Shown piece after piece: positions 9,963 through 20,116 of a stretch of DNA of 64,000 nt; the first letter of the stretch is position 1; each line of letters opens with the position of its first letter. The position numbers and the translations under genes are program-made. The notes under the pieces are model-generated. The model ran no database searches. It saw only the letters and a list, made by a program, of their open reading frames with translations, and was not told the DNA's origin. The stretch spans positions 3,607,001 through 3,671,000 of the forward strand of contig NZ_CP027773.1 in assembly GCF_003019815.1 (NCBI RefSeq). Reading direction: 5' to 3'. This DNA comes from Variovorax sp. PMC12 (GTDB taxonomy: Bacteria > Pseudomonadota > Gammaproteobacteria > Burkholderiales > Burkholderiaceae_C).

Positions 9963-10454
9963 ATGGCTGCCGCCACGCGCTGGAAACCCAATGTCACCGT
10001 GGCTGCGGTGATCGAACGCGACGGGCGCTTCCTGCTCGTCGAAGAACAGGCCGGCGACGGCCTGAGGCTCAACACGCCCGCCGGCCACCTCGACCCCGGC
10101 GAATCGCCGGCCGAGGGCTGCGTGCGCGAAACGCTCGAGGAAACCGCCCACCACTTCACGCCCACGGCGCTGGTCGGCATCTACATGGCGCGCTCCCGTC
10201 CGCTGGCCGAGCGCGGCGAAGACGTGACCTACATGCGCTTCTGCTTCACCGGCACGCTGGGCGCCTTCGAGGCGGGCCGCGCGTTGGACGACGGCATCGT
10301 GCGCACGCTCTGGATGACGCCGGACGAAATCCGCGCCAGCGTGGCGCGGCATCGCACCCCGCTGCTGCTGCAGTGCGTGGAAGACTACCTCGCCGGCAAG
10401 CGCTACCCGCTCGAACTCGTGCAGGTCGACGAATCGGTGCGCTCGGCTCCCTGA
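9963..10454 (+). CDS. nudJ: Nudix hydrolase, NudJ-like phosphatase
   Basis: Nudix-family hydrolase of 163 residues. The Nudix box spans about residues 41-63: G, five residues, E, seven residues, then RETLEETA. The final glycine of the consensus is alanine here. The glutamates that bind Mg2+ (REtlEE) are intact. In E. coli NudJ is a thiamin pyrophosphate/nucleotide phosphatase encoded beside mnmA. Here mnmA is the next gene, in convergent orientation, with one base between the two stop codons. That context supports the NudJ assignment over other Nudix proteins. Substrate is inferred from family and context only. Confidence 0.85.
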   Translation: MAAATRWKPNVTVAAVIERDGRFLLVEEQAGDGLRLNTPAGHLDPGESPAEGCVRETLEETAHHFTPTALVGIYMARSRPLAERGEDVTYMRFCFTGTLGAFEAGRALDDGIVRTLWMTPDEIRASVARHRTPLLLQCVEDYLAGKRYPLELVQVDESVRSAP

Positions 10455-10455
10455 A

Positions 10456-11565
10456 TCAGACGATGACGCCGCCGCCCAGGCAGCGTTCGCCGTCGTACAG
10501 CACGGCCGACTGGCCCGGCGTCACGGCCCATTGCGCCTCGCCGAAGCGCAGGCTGAACGCCGCCGCATTGCCGCCGTCGCCCGCACCCATCTCGCAGGCC
10601 GCGTCGGCCTGGCGGTAGCGCGCCTTCGAGCCGTAGCTCCCGGCGGCGGGCGCCTCGCCCGACACCCAGCTCGCATCGTCCGCCTTCAGTTCCGACGACA
10701 GCAGCCACGGATGGTCATGCCCCTGCACCACCCACAGCGTGTTCTTCTCGACGTCCTTGCGCGCCACGAACCAGGGCGAATGGTCGCCCGAGCCCCTCTG
10801 CGCGCCCTTCTCCTTCACGCCGCCGATGCCCAGCCCCTGCCGCTGCCCCAGCGTGTAGAAGCTCAGCCCCTGGTGCTCGCCCAGCTTGCGGCCGCGATCG
10901 TCCTTGATCGGGCCCGGCTCCTTGGAGATGTAGCGGTTGAGGAAATCGCGGAAAGGCCGCTCGCCGATGAAGCAGATGCCGGTCGAGTCTTTTTTCTTCG
11001 CATTAGGCAGGCCGATTTCCTCGGCGATGCGGCGCACCTCGGTCTTGTGCAGTTCGCCCACCGGGAACAGCGTCTTCGACAGCTGGGCCTGGTTCAGCCG
11101 GTGCAGGAAGTAGCTCTGGTCCTTCGACGGGTCGAGTCCCTTCAGCAGCTCGTGCCTGCCGGTGGCCTCGTTCAGGCGAACGCGCGCGTAGTGCCCGGTG
11201 GCGATCTTCTCGGCGCCCAGCCGCATGGCGTGGTCGAGAAACGCCTTGAACTTGATCTCGGCGTTGCACAGCACGTCGGGGTTGGGCGTGCGGCCTGCCT
11301 TGTATTCGCGCAGGAACTCGGCGAACACGCGGTCTTTGTAGTCGGCCGCAAAGTTGACGTGCTCGATCTCGATGCCCAGCACGTCTGCCACGCTGGCCGC
11401 ATCCACGAAGTCGATGTTCGACGAGCAGTATTCGCTGTCGTCGTCGTCTTCCCAGTTCTTCATGAAGATGCCGACCACCTCGTGCCCCTGCTGCTTGAGC
11501 AGGTGCGCAGTCACCGCGGAGTCCACCCCGCCGCTCAGTCCCACCACGATCCGTTGCTTTGCCAT
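10456..11565 (-). CDS. mnmA: tRNA-specific 2-thiouridylase MnmA
   Basis: Adds sulphur to U34 of the Lys, Glu and Gln tRNAs, using sulphur relayed through the IscS/Tus pathway. 369 residues. The N-terminal PP-loop [10 protein letters not shown] (residues about 9-18) activates the uridine with ATP. The first catalytic cysteine is in [12 protein letters not shown] and the second in [13 protein letters not shown]. The start MAKQRIVVG is chosen because it begins right at the PP-loop domain; in-frame upstream ATGs lie in noncoding leader. The gene is convergent with nudJ and divergent from the acyl-CoA synthetase at 11712. Confidence 0.97.
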   Translation of the reverse strand: MAKQRIVVGLSGGVDSAVTAHLLKQQGHEVVGIFMKNWEDDDDSEYCSSNIDFVDAASVADVLGIEIEHVNFAADYKDRVFAEFLREYKAGRTPNPDVLCNAEIKFKAFLDHAMRLGAEKIATGHYARVRLNEATGRHELLKGLDPSKDQSYFLHRLNQAQLSKTLFPVGELHKTEVRRIAEEIGLPNAKKKDSTGICFIGERPFRDFLNRYISKEPGPIKDDRGRKLGEHQGLSFYTLGQRQGLGIGGVKEKGAQRGSGDHSPWFVARKDVEKNTLWVVQGHDHPWLLSSELKADDASWVSGEAPAAGSYGSKARYRQADAACEMGAGDGGNAAAFSLRFGEAQWAVTPGQSAVLYDGERCLGGGVIV

Positions 11566-11711
11566 AAGCCCGCCATTGTCCCAGCCTCGCGTTAGGGGCT
11601 CCCCGTGTGTGGGAAATCGGGAAAACCCGTGTCGCCGGCTTGTCAGCTGCCGCTGCGCGATGCGAAAGGCCGGCGCTAAAGTGCCGCAAAAGCACAGCGG
11701 AGACAAGACGC

Positions 11712-13439
11712 ATGGCCACCCCCTCCCCCGCCGCCCGGTCCGGCGACGACACCCCCTGGACGCGCAACTACCCGCCCGGCATGCGCTGGGACGCCGAGCT
11801 GCCCGTCAAGCCGGTGCAGCAGATGCTCGACGAAGCCGTCGCGCGCTGGCCCGAGCATTCGGCCGTGGAGTTCATGGGCCAGGCCATCACCTACCGCCAG
11901 CTCGGCGCGGCCGTCGAGCGTGCCGCCAAGGGCCTGCAGGACCTGGGCGTGAAGCCCGGCGTGCATGTGGGGCTGTACCTGCCGAACACGCCCCACTACC
12001 CGATCGCCTTCTTCGCCGTGCTGAAGGCCGGCGGCACGGTGGTGAACTACTCGCCGCTCGACGCCGAGCGCGTGCTGGCCCACAAGATCGAGGACAGCCG
12101 CACCGACATCCTCATCACGCTCGACCTCGTCAACCTGTACCCGCAGATGGCGCGCCTGCTCGACAGCTCGCGCCTGCGCAAGCTGGTGGTCGGCAGCCTC
12201 GGCGACTACGGCGCCGCGGGCGACAAGGTGCAGGCCCAATTGCAGGGCGCCGGCCAGATCGCGCCCGTGCCGACCGACGACCGCCACCTGCGCTTCACCG
12301 ACCTGCTCAAGAGCGAAGGCACGCACCAGACGCATCCGCTCGGTGACCTGGCCGAGGAAATCGTCGTGCTGCAGTACACCGGCGGCACCACCGGCCTGCC
12401 CAAGGGCGCGATGCTCACGCACGCCAACCTCACGTCGGCCTCGGCGCAGTACTACGAGTCGACCAGGGGCGATCCGCCGATCCTCGACGAGGGCAGCGAG
12501 CGCTTCCTGGTCGTGCTGCCGCTCTTCCACATCTTCGCGCTCAGCGCCGCCATGCTGCTCGGCGTGCGGCTTGGCGCCGCGCTGGTGCTGCACACCCGCT
12601 TCGACGTGGATGCGGTGATGAACGAGCTGGCCGCCAGCAGGATCAGCGTGTTTCCCGGCGTGCCGACGATGTACACCGCCATCCTCTCGCACCCCAAGGC
12701 GAAGGAGATGGACCTGCGCTCGCTCAAGTTCTGCGGCTCCGGCGGCGCGCCGCTGCCGGTGGAAGTGGAGCAGCGCTTCTTCGAACTCACCGGCTGCCAC
12801 CTCAACGAAGGCTGGGGCATGACCGAGACCTCGCCCGTGGGCACCTTCACGCCCGCGCGCGGCGTTCGCAAGGCAGGCTCGTGCGGCATGCCGCTGCCGC
12901 AGGTGCGCATCAAGCTGGTGAGCCTGGACGATCCGTCGAAGGACGTCACCGCGTTCGGCGAAGCGGGCGAGCTCTGCATCAAGGGCCCGAACGTGATGAA
13001 GGGCTACTGGAACAACCCCAAGGCCACCGCCGAGTCGATGACGCCCGACGGCTACTTCCGCAGCGGCGACGTCGCGAAGATGGACGCTGACGGCTATTTC
13101 TACATCGTCGACCGCACCAAGGACATGCTGCTGTGCGGCGGCTACAACGTCTATCCGCGCGTGCTGGAAGAAGCGGTGTACGAGCACCCCGCCGTGGCCG
13201 AAGTCTGCGTGATCGGCATTCCCGACGAATACCGCGGCCAGTCGCCCAAGGCCTTCGTGAAACTGAAGGAAGGCGCGGGCGAACTGACGCTCGATGCGCT
13301 CAAGGCCTTCCTGAAAGACCGCCTCGGCAAGCACGAGATGATCGGCGCGCTGGAGATTCGCCCGGAGCTGCCCAAGACCGCCGTGGGCAAGCTCTCGAAG
13401 AAGGACCTCGTGGACGAGGAAGCCCGCAAGCGGGCCTGA
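11712..13439 (+). CDS. Long-chain acyl-CoA synthetase (AMP-binding)
   Basis: ANL-superfamily acyl-CoA ligase, 575 residues. Key motifs are [12 protein letters not shown] (ATP loop), GWGMTETSP (adenine and acyl site), YFRSGDVA, and the C-terminal lysine in [10 protein letters not shown]. The start [13 protein letters not shown] has GGAG about 10 nt upstream. It differs from the FadD at 3518-5197 throughout, so it is a paralogue and not a recent duplicate. It is divergent from mnmA across 146 bp and convergent with the luciferase-like monooxygenase. Its acyl substrate (long-, medium- or aryl-chain) cannot be decided from sequence. Confidence 0.88.
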   Translation: MATPSPAARSGDDTPWTRNYPPGMRWDAELPVKPVQQMLDEAVARWPEHSAVEFMGQAITYRQLGAAVERAAKGLQDLGVKPGVHVGLYLPNTPHYPIAFFAVLKAGGTVVNYSPLDAERVLAHKIEDSRTDILITLDLVNLYPQMARLLDSSRLRKLVVGSLGDYGAAGDKVQAQLQGAGQIAPVPTDDRHLRFTDLLKSEGTHQTHPLGDLAEEIVVLQYTGGTTGLPKGAMLTHANLTSASAQYYESTRGDPPILDEGSERFLVVLPLFHIFALSAAMLLGVRLGAALVLHTRFDVDAVMNELAASRISVFPGVPTMYTAILSHPKAKEMDLRSLKFCGSGGAPLPVEVEQRFFELTGCHLNEGWGMTETSPVGTFTPARGVRKAGSCGMPLPQVRIKLVSLDDPSKDVTAFGEAGELCIKGPNVMKGYWNNPKATAESMTPDGYFRSGDVAKMDADGYFYIVDRTKDMLLCGGYNVYPRVLEEAVYEHPAVAEVCVIGIPDEYRGQSPKAFVKLKEGAGELTLDALKAFLKDRLGKHEMIGALEIRPELPKTAVGKLSKKDLVDEEARKRA

Positions 13440-13448
13440 GCCCCGGCG

Positions 13449-14444
13449 CTACTGCTTCGCCGTCTGGCCGAAGGCCGCGGCGAGCAGCTCGTAGGAGCGC
13501 AGCCGGGCAGCGTGGTCGAACACCTGCGAGGTGATCATGAGTTCGTCCGCGCCTGTGCGCGCGACGAACGCTTCCACGCCCTTCTTCACCGTCTCGACCG
13601 AGCCGACCGCGGAGCACGACAGCACCGAGTCGAGCAAGGCGTTTTCCGCGGGGCCGACCTTCTGGCGGTAGTTCTCGACCGGCGGCGGCAGGCGGCCGGG
13701 CCGCCCGCTGCGCAGGTTCACGAAGGCCTGCTGCCACGAGGTGGCGCGGAACTCGGCCTCCTCGTCGGTGTCGGCCGCGAACACGTTGAAGCCCAGCATC
13801 ACGTACGGCTTGCTCAGCTGCGCCGACGGCTTGAAGGTCTCGCGGTAGATCTGGATGGCCTGCATGATCTGCTGCGGCGCGAAGTGCGAGGCAAAGGCAT
13901 ACGGCAGCCCCAGGTGCGCCGCCAGCTGCGCGCCGAAGGTGCTGGAGCCGAGGATCCACACCGGCACCTCGAGCCCCGCGCCGGGCACCGCGCGCACCGC
14001 CTGCTGCGGGTTCTTCGACATGAAGTCCATCAGCTCGATCACGTCCTGCGGGAACTGGTCGGAATCCGATTCGAGGTTCCGGCGCAGCGCGCGCGCGGTG
14101 CGCTGGTCGGAGCCGGGCGCGCGGCCCAGGCCCAGGTCGACGCGCCCCGGGTAGAGCGACTCGAGGGTGCCGAACTGCTCGGCGATCACCAGCGGCGAGT
14201 GGTTCGGCAGCATCACGCCGCCGGCGCCGATGCGGATGGTGGACGTGCCCGCGCCCACGTACGACAGCAACACCGCCGTGGCCGCGCTCGCGATGCCCGG
14301 CATGCCGTGGTGCTCGGCCAGCCAGTAGCGCGTATAGCCGAGCTGCTCGCCATGCTGCGCCAGCGAGAGCGAGTTGCGGAACGACTGCGCGGCGTCGCTG
14401 CCCTCGGTGATCGGGGAGAGGTCGAGGATCGATAACGGAATCAT
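13449..14444 (-). CDS. LLM-class flavin-dependent oxidoreductase (luciferase-like)
   Basis: Luciferase-like monooxygenase of 331 residues, TIM-barrel fold, predicted to use reduced flavin and O2. The N-terminus ([10 protein letters not shown]), the segment [12 protein letters not shown] and the phosphate-binding part [12 protein letters not shown] fit the MsnO8/YhbW-like subgroup. The start is the ATG before IPLSILDL. It is convergent with the acyl-CoA synthetase (9 bp between the ends). It is the last gene of a leftward series starting at 19234, although the 44-bp gap to the zinc-ribbon gene does not prove co-transcription. The substrate is unknown. Confidence 0.85.
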   Translation of the reverse strand: MIPLSILDLSPITEGSDAAQSFRNSLSLAQHGEQLGYTRYWLAEHHGMPGIASAATAVLLSYVGAGTSTIRIGAGGVMLPNHSPLVIAEQFGTLESLYPGRVDLGLGRAPGSDQRTARALRRNLESDSDQFPQDVIELMDFMSKNPQQAVRAVPGAGLEVPVWILGSSTFGAQLAAHLGLPYAFASHFAPQQIMQAIQIYRETFKPSAQLSKPYVMLGFNVFAADTDEEAEFRATSWQQAFVNLRSGRPGRLPPPVENYRQKVGPAENALLDSVLSCSAVGSVETVKKGVEAFVARTGADELMITSQVFDHAARLRSYELLAAAFGQTAKQ

Positions 14445-14488
14445 GGCTCGATCATGGCGCGAACCGCCCAACGCCGTCGCGGGAGGGG

Positions 14489-16165
14489 CTATTCGGTTTG
14501 GTATAGCGTGGTCACGCTCGCGAAGTCCCGGCCGTTCTGCTCCACGTTCACCTGGAACGGCACGCTCTCGCCCGGCGCGATGGCCGGCAGGTTTTCCACC
14601 AGCTTGAAACCCGTGAGCTGCCCGCCGCGGTCGCGCAGGCTCACCCACAGCCGCACCTTGCCGACGATGCCGTTGCCCGGGTTCTTCACGCTGCCCGTCA
14701 CTTCCACGCTCTTGTAGGTGAAGCGCTGGGTGAAGTTCAGCAGCACGCTGCCGGTCTGGGCCTTGGTGCCCGTCACGCGCACTTCCAGCGGCTTGCGCGG
14801 GCCCGGCATGGCGGCGCGGCGCATCGGCTTCCACTCGATGCGGGTCTCGGTCAGCTTCTCCATGTCTTCCGGTTCGAGGAAGATGGGAAAGCGCTCGCCG
14901 GGATACAGGTAGGCCAGCCCGGAGATGTTGGTCGTGCCGCGCGCCTTGCTGCCGCTGAAGCGCGAGATCACGCCGCCCGGCGCCAGCACGATCGCGTCGG
15001 CGCTGCGATTCACCAGCTCGGTCAGGAACAGCCGCTGCTGGATGTTGTTGCGCCCGTCGATCAGCGGCAGCAGCTCCAGCTGCCTGGCGTCGAAGCGCTC
15101 GCTGTCGCTGGCCAGCAGGTCGTCGGTGCCCAGCCGCAGTTCGGGGTTGAAGTTCTCCGGGCCGCCGGTGGCGCGGATCACGCGGTCGGCGCTCAGCACC
15201 GGCGTGCGCGCGCCTGAAGCCCCGACGACGCTGTAGCCGATGCGGTAGTCCCAAGCCGCGACCGCAGCCGCACGGCCGAAGCGGGCGATGCTGACGTCCA
15301 CCGAGGTCTGCGCGCCCGGCTGGATCTCGTTGGCCTGCCCGTAGCCGTGGCCGATGCCGATCACCTGGCCGGCGTCGTCGTACAGCGTGGCCAGCACCTC
15401 GATGCCGCCGATCTCCACGCCGTCGGTGCGCGCATTGGCGATGCGGCCCACCAGCCGCACGCGCTCTCCCTGCTGCACCAGCCGCACGCGCGAGAAGGTC
15501 ATGCGCGGCCCCTCGGTGGCGCTGTAGGGCTCGGCCAGCTTCTGCACGCGCAGCTCCTGCCGCGTGATGTTCTTGCCGCTGGGCATGTCGATGAGCGCGG
15601 GCGCGCTTTCGCCGGGCTGCAGCACCGACACCGGCAGCATCTCGCTGCGCTCGTCGAGCCGCGAGTCGCCGTCGTAGTAGATGGCGCGCACGCCGGCACG
15701 CGAAAGCGGCTTGCCGGTCTCGTTGCGCGCCACCACCAGCAGCTTGGGCAGGGCCGAGCTGCCGGTGCCCACCAGCACCTGGCGCGGCTCGCCGAGCTTC
15801 AGCCCGTCGGGCGGAATGGTGCGGTCGATCGCGGCCACCGCGGCGGGGCGCGCATCGGGCGACGGCTTGCCGGAGCCGATCAACAGCCCCACGATGCGCC
15901 CCACCAGCACCACGCCGAGCACCGCGATCACGCCGATGCCGATCTTGCGCAGCATCAGTTTCTGCTTGAGCGCCTCCTCGGCCGCGAGCCGCCGGCCGGC
16001 CTCGTTCTTCACCTGGTCGAGCACGCGCTCCAGCCGGTCGGACACGTTGTCCTCGACCAGCGTGACCGAGCCGCAGTGCTCGCAGGTGTATTCGTTGAGG
16101 CCCGTGCGCTTGAGCACGCTGCTGCCGCATTCGCCGCACCTGAGCGTCTGGAGGTCGATGGTCAT
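14489..16165 (-). CDS. Uncharacterised zinc-ribbon single-pass membrane protein
   Basis: I do not recognise a named family. The 558-residue protein starts with a zinc ribbon made of C10, C13, C28 and C31 (CGECG and CEHCG). A charged, helical stretch with coiled-coil character follows (residues about 40-72), then one membrane segment at about 75-96. The remaining 450 residues are a large beta-rich domain with repeated segments such as [11 protein letters not shown] and [13 protein letters not shown], like the FxLYD-type beta-sandwiches of some membrane proteins. The topology suggests a cytoplasmic zinc ribbon and an outer beta domain. It lies 48 bp after the SUKH-like gene on the same strand. 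Function unknown. Confidence 0.8.
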   Translation of the reverse strand: MTIDLQTLRCGECGSSVLKRTGLNEYTCEHCGSVTLVEDNVSDRLERVLDQVKNEAGRRLAAEEALKQKLMLRKIGIGVIAVLGVVLVGRIVGLLIGSGKPSPDARPAAVAAIDRTIPPDGLKLGEPRQVLVGTGSSALPKLLVVARNETGKPLSRAGVRAIYYDGDSRLDERSEMLPVSVLQPGESAPALIDMPSGKNITRQELRVQKLAEPYSATEGPRMTFSRVRLVQQGERVRLVGRIANARTDGVEIGGIEVLATLYDDAGQVIGIGHGYGQANEIQPGAQTSVDVSIARFGRAAAVAAWDYRIGYSVVGASGARTPVLSADRVIRATGGPENFNPELRLGTDDLLASDSERFDARQLELLPLIDGRNNIQQRLFLTELVNRSADAIVLAPGGVISRFSGSKARGTTNISGLAYLYPGERFPIFLEPEDMEKLTETRIEWKPMRRAAMPGPRKPLEVRVTGTKAQTGSVLLNFTQRFTYKSVEVTGSVKNPGNGIVGKVRLWVSLRDRGGQLTGFKLVENLPAIAPGESVPFQVNVEQNGRDFASVTTLYQTE

Positions 16166-16213
16166 GAATTGCTCCCGGGTTCTTTTTCTTGATTGCCTGC
16201 CTGCGCGGCGCCG

Positions 16214-16813
16214 CTACCAGTCGAACGCGGCCGCCAGCCCTTCCGCCGCCGCGGCACCGCCGAGCAGCGGTGCCAGCCGTTCGACCAGCCGCGCGCGGTA
16301 TAGCGGATTGACGGAATCGTCGTCCAGGAAGATGTCGTCGCCGGCTTCCTCCCAGACCTGGCCCATGGTGCCGAGGCACGCGGCCATCTCGAGGATGTCG
16401 GCAAAGATCGGTTCGTCGTCCTGCCACGCGCCCGCGCCGTGGAAGGCGAACTGTATCGCGCCGGTGCGCAGGTCGAAGATGAACGGGTCCGCGCCCTGGT
16501 CGGCCACCACCAGCCAATGATCGGGCCAGCCGGACAGGCGCTCGCCGGTGATGCCGTGCCAGCGGTAGCCGGCCTGCAGCTGCCACAGGCGCGCGAGCGG
16601 CGGGATGCTGAAGTCGTTGCCGGCGGTCGGGATCGAGAGGCCCGCGTGGCCCACGCGCTCGTTGATCCAGTCGCCCAGCGGGCCGACCTGCGCATAGAAA
16701 GCCTCGATGGCGGGCGGCAGCGCGATGTCGCCGCGCCAGTGCTCGGCCGCGGACTGCGGCGCCAGCGCGCCATGGGGAGCCAGGGCCGCTCGGGCCTGTT
16801 CGATCGATGCCAC
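16214..16813 (-). CDS. SMI1/KNR4 (SUKH)-like protein
   Basis: A 199-residue protein resembling SUKH (SMI1/KNR4) domain proteins. These include immunity proteins of polymorphic toxin systems as well as regulatory proteins. Supporting features are [15 protein letters not shown] near the start, [18 protein letters not shown] in the middle, and [31 protein letters not shown], which matches the central strand-rich SUKH core. The start is GTG, with GGAG about 10 nt upstream; there is no suitable ATG in the intergenic region. It lies 16 bp after the VanW-glycosyltransferase gene. No toxin gene is visible nearby, so an immunity role is only a possibility. Confidence 0.65.
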   Translation of the reverse strand: MASIEQARAALAPHGALAPQSAAEHWRGDIALPPAIEAFYAQVGPLGDWINERVGHAGLSIPTAGNDFSIPPLARLWQLQAGYRWHGITGERLSGWPDHWLVVADQGADPFIFDLRTGAIQFAFHGAGAWQDDEPIFADILEMAACLGTMGQVWEEAGDDIFLDDDSVNPLYRARLVERLAPLLGGAAAAEGLAAAFDW

Positions 16814-16829
16814 GTGTGTTGTTCTCCGT

Positions 16830-18656
16830 TCAGTTACTGCAGGCGGCGCGCACGGCGGCGCGCAGCGATTCCACGTCGCCCGGCGCGACCTCGCGCACGC
16901 CAGGCAGGGCCGAGAGGCCGCAGGCGGTCGAGGCCACCACCGGCACGCCGACCGCCACCGCGCGCAGGACCGCGCGCGGCGCATGCTCGATGTGCGCCGG
17001 CAGCACGACCACGCTGGCGCCCGCCAGCGCGTCGCCCTGCCAGTTCATGTGCTCGACCTGCGCAATGCCTTGCCAGAGCCGCGCGTCGCTCGACGGCGCG
17101 CCCAGCACGCGCAGGCGGCACGGCCAGCCTTGCAGCGCGGCGGCGAGTTCGCGTGCGCCCTTGCGGGCCAATGCGCTTGCCGCGAACACGACGAGGGGCG
17201 GGTCGGCGCGCCCACTGGCAACGGTCTTGGCCTGGGGCAGCACCCAGTCGAGCCGCACCAGCGCGGCCCGTGGCGCAAGCCGCTCGATCCGCGCCGCGGC
17301 CTGCGCATGCGGCGTGACCACGGCCACCGCGCGTGCAAGAGCCTGCGCCTCGGCCAGCGCCAGCGCGGGGTCGGCGCGGAAGTCGCGCAGCGTTTCATCG
17401 CCGGGCCAGCGGTGCGCGGCGGCATCGAGCCGGCGTTCGATCTCGGCCATCGGCAATGCGCCGGCCAGCACGGTGACGCGGCGTCCGTCGAGCGCGCCGA
17501 TGCGCTGCAGGTGCGGCAGCAGCGATTGCTCGACCACCAGTTGCGTGTGCGCCGGCTTCAGCCGCGCTGCGAATGCCAGCGCGAGCCAGCGCTGCCCGTC
17601 GATCAGGCTCGCCTGCCGCCGCCCCGCGTGCCGCGCCCAGAGCCGCTGCCACAGCGCCCGTCGCAGGCTCACGGCCCACAGTGCTTGCGCGGCCTGCGTG
17701 CCTTGCGCGACGGCTTCGCGCTGCCAGCCGGTCGCGGGCCGGCGCCAGAACGCGAGCCGCAGCGGCACGGGCTGCATGCGCTCGGCCTGCGGATGCGCGG
17801 CGTGCAGGTAGCGCGCGAACTCCGGCGTCCAGCCGTCCACCAGCACGGCGGTGCGCCCCTGCGGTTCGACGTCGACGCGGGGGCGGTGGCGAAAGCACGC
17901 GGCCTGGTCGCAGCTCAGGCAGCCGCGAGCCAGAGGCAATGCGGCTGGCGCATCCGCTGCGTTCGCACGCCGCAGCACGAGCGGCGCAGCAGCAGCCGTG
18001 GGCGGTGAACGCGCGCGGATGCGCAACACCAGTTCGCTGTCGGTCAGCTCCACTTCGAGCCGCCATGCGTGCCTGGCGCGCAGCTTGAGATCGACGTAGT
18101 TCCAGAACACGGTCGCATCGATCGCATCGCCATCGGCGTCGCCGGCCTGCTCGATGCGCGCCGTATGCCCGTGGCGCTCGACCAGTTCGAAACCCGCGCG
18201 CGCGGCGACCGTCGCCAGCGCATTCGACAACTGGCAGAGGCCGCCGGCCAGCGTCGGCACCACGCAGCCGCCGCGCAATTCGCGCCCGACCACGAAGCCG
18301 CGCCAGGCAGCGGGCCGCCCGAGCTGCCGCCAGAAGCTCAGCAGCTCGCCCGCCGGCACCTCGACCGCGTCGAAGGCGCGCCGCGCCACGCGCAGGTTCT
18401 GCACCTTGCCGGCCACCAGCGGAAATTCATCGGCGCGGCCGTCGGACCAGAGGGGCGTGCGGTGTTGCGCAATGACGGGCGCATCGGCCAGCGCGTGACT
18501 GCCGCAGTGCCAGCGCCGGGCCGAGGGCCGCAGTGCCTCGCGCAGCGCATGGGCAGTGGCCAGCAGCCGCGAGCGCAGCCAGAAATCGATGGCGTCGATA
18601 CGGCGCGGCGGCTGCCAGGCCTGCACGCTCACGCGGAGGGGCCTCGCTTGCGCCAT
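16830..18656 (-). CDS. VanW-like domain fused to a group 4-type glycosyltransferase
   Basis: A 608-residue fusion. The N-terminal 200 residues match VanW-family proteins: NLRVARRAFDAVEVPAGELLSFW, GGLCQLSNALATVA, RHGHTARIEQAGDADGDAIDATVFWNYVDLKLRA. A short cysteine cluster follows (CLSCDQAACFRH). The C-terminal 350 residues look like a GT4-type glycosyltransferase, with GASVVVLPAHIEHAPRAVLRAVAVGVPVVAS near the end as the nucleotide-sugar-binding motif. The start MAQARPLRV overlaps the DUF6891-like gene by 28 bp, so the two are probably coupled. VanW was named from vancomycin resistance clusters; its role is unclear. No signal peptide is evident. The acceptor and sugar are unknown. Confidence 0.75.
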   Translation of the reverse strand: MAQARPLRVSVQAWQPPRRIDAIDFWLRSRLLATAHALREALRPSARRWHCGSHALADAPVIAQHRTPLWSDGRADEFPLVAGKVQNLRVARRAFDAVEVPAGELLSFWRQLGRPAAWRGFVVGRELRGGCVVPTLAGGLCQLSNALATVAARAGFELVERHGHTARIEQAGDADGDAIDATVFWNYVDLKLRARHAWRLEVELTDSELVLRIRARSPPTAAAAPLVLRRANAADAPAALPLARGCLSCDQAACFRHRPRVDVEPQGRTAVLVDGWTPEFARYLHAAHPQAERMQPVPLRLAFWRRPATGWQREAVAQGTQAAQALWAVSLRRALWQRLWARHAGRRQASLIDGQRWLALAFAARLKPAHTQLVVEQSLLPHLQRIGALDGRRVTVLAGALPMAEIERRLDAAAHRWPGDETLRDFRADPALALAEAQALARAVAVVTPHAQAAARIERLAPRAALVRLDWVLPQAKTVASGRADPPLVVFAASALARKGARELAAALQGWPCRLRVLGAPSSDARLWQGIAQVEHMNWQGDALAGASVVVLPAHIEHAPRAVLRAVAVGVPVVASTACGLSALPGVREVAPGDVESLRAAVRAACSN

Positions 18657-19234
18657 TGGCCGAGGTCGGCTTCGATGCGCTCGTTGATGTCGCCGCTCCA
18701 GTGCGCGCCGAAGCCAGCGGCGCGCAGCAGCTCGACGATGCGGCGGCCGACGACGACGGTGTTGGCCTCGCGCTGGTCGATCTCGGGGATCATGCCGCCG
18801 CTGAACGCCAGGTGCAGGCGGCCGGTGCGCACTGCCGTGTCGAGATCCTGCGAGTGATAGAAGCAGCAGCCGCGGATGCCCGACGCCAGGCGCCCCGCGG
18901 CGCGCCATTGCTCGCGCACGTCGTCATGCCCGTCGGCCAGCGAGTTGCCGGCGCGATGCAGCGCGATGATCTTCTCGGCACGCAGCTGCGCGAACACGGC
19001 TTCGAGCCGGTCGTATTCGGTCAGCGCAGGCCAGCCTGCCTCGGCGGCGCGCTTGGCGGCGCATGCGCGCGCGGCCTCGGCCTTGATCCATGCACGGTCT
19101 TCGCCCGTGAGCTCGTCGGGGTCCAGATACTCGTCGGTGATCATCCATTCGACGTCGGCATCGGGATAGAAGCCGCACCACACGAGATCGTGGATGCGTC
19201 CGCGCGTGTCTTCGGGGTCGAGAGTAAGGGCCAT
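18629..19234 (-). CDS. DUF6891-like protein
   Basis: A 201-residue, acidic, soluble-looking protein. Its segments RGCCFYHSQDLDTAVRTGRLHLAF, HDLVWCGFYPDADVEWMITDEY and VGRRIVELLRAAGFGAHWSGD match my recollection of DUF6891 proteins, whose function is unknown. The start ATG (MALTLDPED) is the first reasonable one; longer forms run into noncoding sequence. It is the first gene of the leftward group and overlaps the VanW-glycosyltransferase gene by 28 bp. The family name rests on recalled similarity and could not be checked. Confidence 0.6.
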   Translation of the reverse strand: MALTLDPEDTRGRIHDLVWCGFYPDADVEWMITDEYLDPDELTGEDRAWIKAEAARACAAKRAAEAGWPALTEYDRLEAVFAQLRAEKIIALHRAGNSLADGHDDVREQWRAAGRLASGIRGCCFYHSQDLDTAVRTGRLHLAFSGGMIPEIDQREANTVVVGRRIVELLRAAGFGAHWSGDINERIEADLGQWRKRGPSA

Positions 19235-19434
19235 GCGTGAGGGGTTGCCACCTTGGCGGCGAAGGATCGTGCTTTCGTTTTTCCTGGCAGGAGCGCTCGG
19301 TATTTTCGCCCGAGTGCACCACCATGGCGCATTAATGCGAAAGCATGACGTCTCGCGGCCCGCCCTTCCGCACCACACCATCATGCGGGATGCCCAGCGG
19401 CAAGGCAATGCGCCTTTTGGCGGAGGCGGCAGCT

Positions 19435-20115
19435 ATGCTCCGCGCCTTCATGCAAGAGCACCAGCCCGCCATCGACCTGCCGCCCATCGACGAACTGCTC
19501 CCGGACCAATGGACTTCGGGCGCACCGCAGGCCACCGAGCGCGCACCGAAGTCGCCCGCCGATCGGCTCGGCTGGCTGATCGCGCTCGCGGTGCTGGCTT
19601 TCTTCGCGGTCTTCGGCTTCCAGGCCATGACCTGGGCACTGGCCGGCGGCTGGCAGTGGCTGTGGATGCTGGTCGGCCTGCCGGTGTTCGCGATGTTCTC
19701 GGTGCTGACCGTGGTGTTCGTCTGCACCTCGCTGCGCGAGCGGCGCCGCGTGCGCGTGGCGCTGGCGGACATCCGGCTGGAGCGCGGCGAGGGCCTGCGC
19801 ATCGGCGAGCCGCTGGAGCTGCGACTGCGCGCGACGGTGCCCGCTGCCCGCCAGGGCGAACGCACGAGGGCGCCGGAGCGGCTCACGCTGCGCCTGATGA
19901 AGCGCGTCGACGCCTCGCTGCCCGACACCTGCTGCGACGAGACCGCCGTGCACTGCGAGGACGCGCAAGCGGCTCGGCTGCTCTACACGGGCACGCTGTG
20001 CGCGCGGCCGGAGGATGGCGCGGCGGCGCGGTGGTTCGTCACGGTCCACGAGACGGGCGCAGCCGGCACCGCGCCCTTCCTGGTCGCCCCGCTGCGGCTG
20101 CTGCCCGCGCGCTGA
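19435..20115 (+). CDS. Uncharacterised two-helix membrane protein
   Basis: A 226-residue protein I cannot assign to a family. Two adjacent membrane segments lie at about residues 45-65 (LGWLIALAVLAFFAVFGFQAM) and 72-100 (WLWMLVGLPVFAMFSVLTVVFVCTSL), followed by a basic patch (RERRRVRVAL). The C-terminal 120 residues form a beta-rich domain that begins LADIRLERGEGLRIGEPLELRLRATV. The start at 19435 has GGAGG 8 nt upstream; a second ATG 15 bp later (MQEHQPAID) is an alternative. It is divergent from the DUF6891-like gene and convergent with the isochorismatase-like gene. Confidence 0.65.
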   Translation: MLRAFMQEHQPAIDLPPIDELLPDQWTSGAPQATERAPKSPADRLGWLIALAVLAFFAVFGFQAMTWALAGGWQWLWMLVGLPVFAMFSVLTVVFVCTSLRERRRVRVALADIRLERGEGLRIGEPLELRLRATVPAARQGERTRAPERLTLRLMKRVDASLPDTCCDETAVHCEDAQAARLLYTGTLCARPEDGAAARWFVTVHETGAAGTAPFLVAPLRLLPAR

Positions 20116-20116
20116 A

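Noticed and set aside
16214..16813. The SUKH-like protein as proof of a toxin-immunity pair
   Set aside because: No toxin, Rhs or secretion gene lies nearby. SUKH domains also occur in non-immunity proteins.
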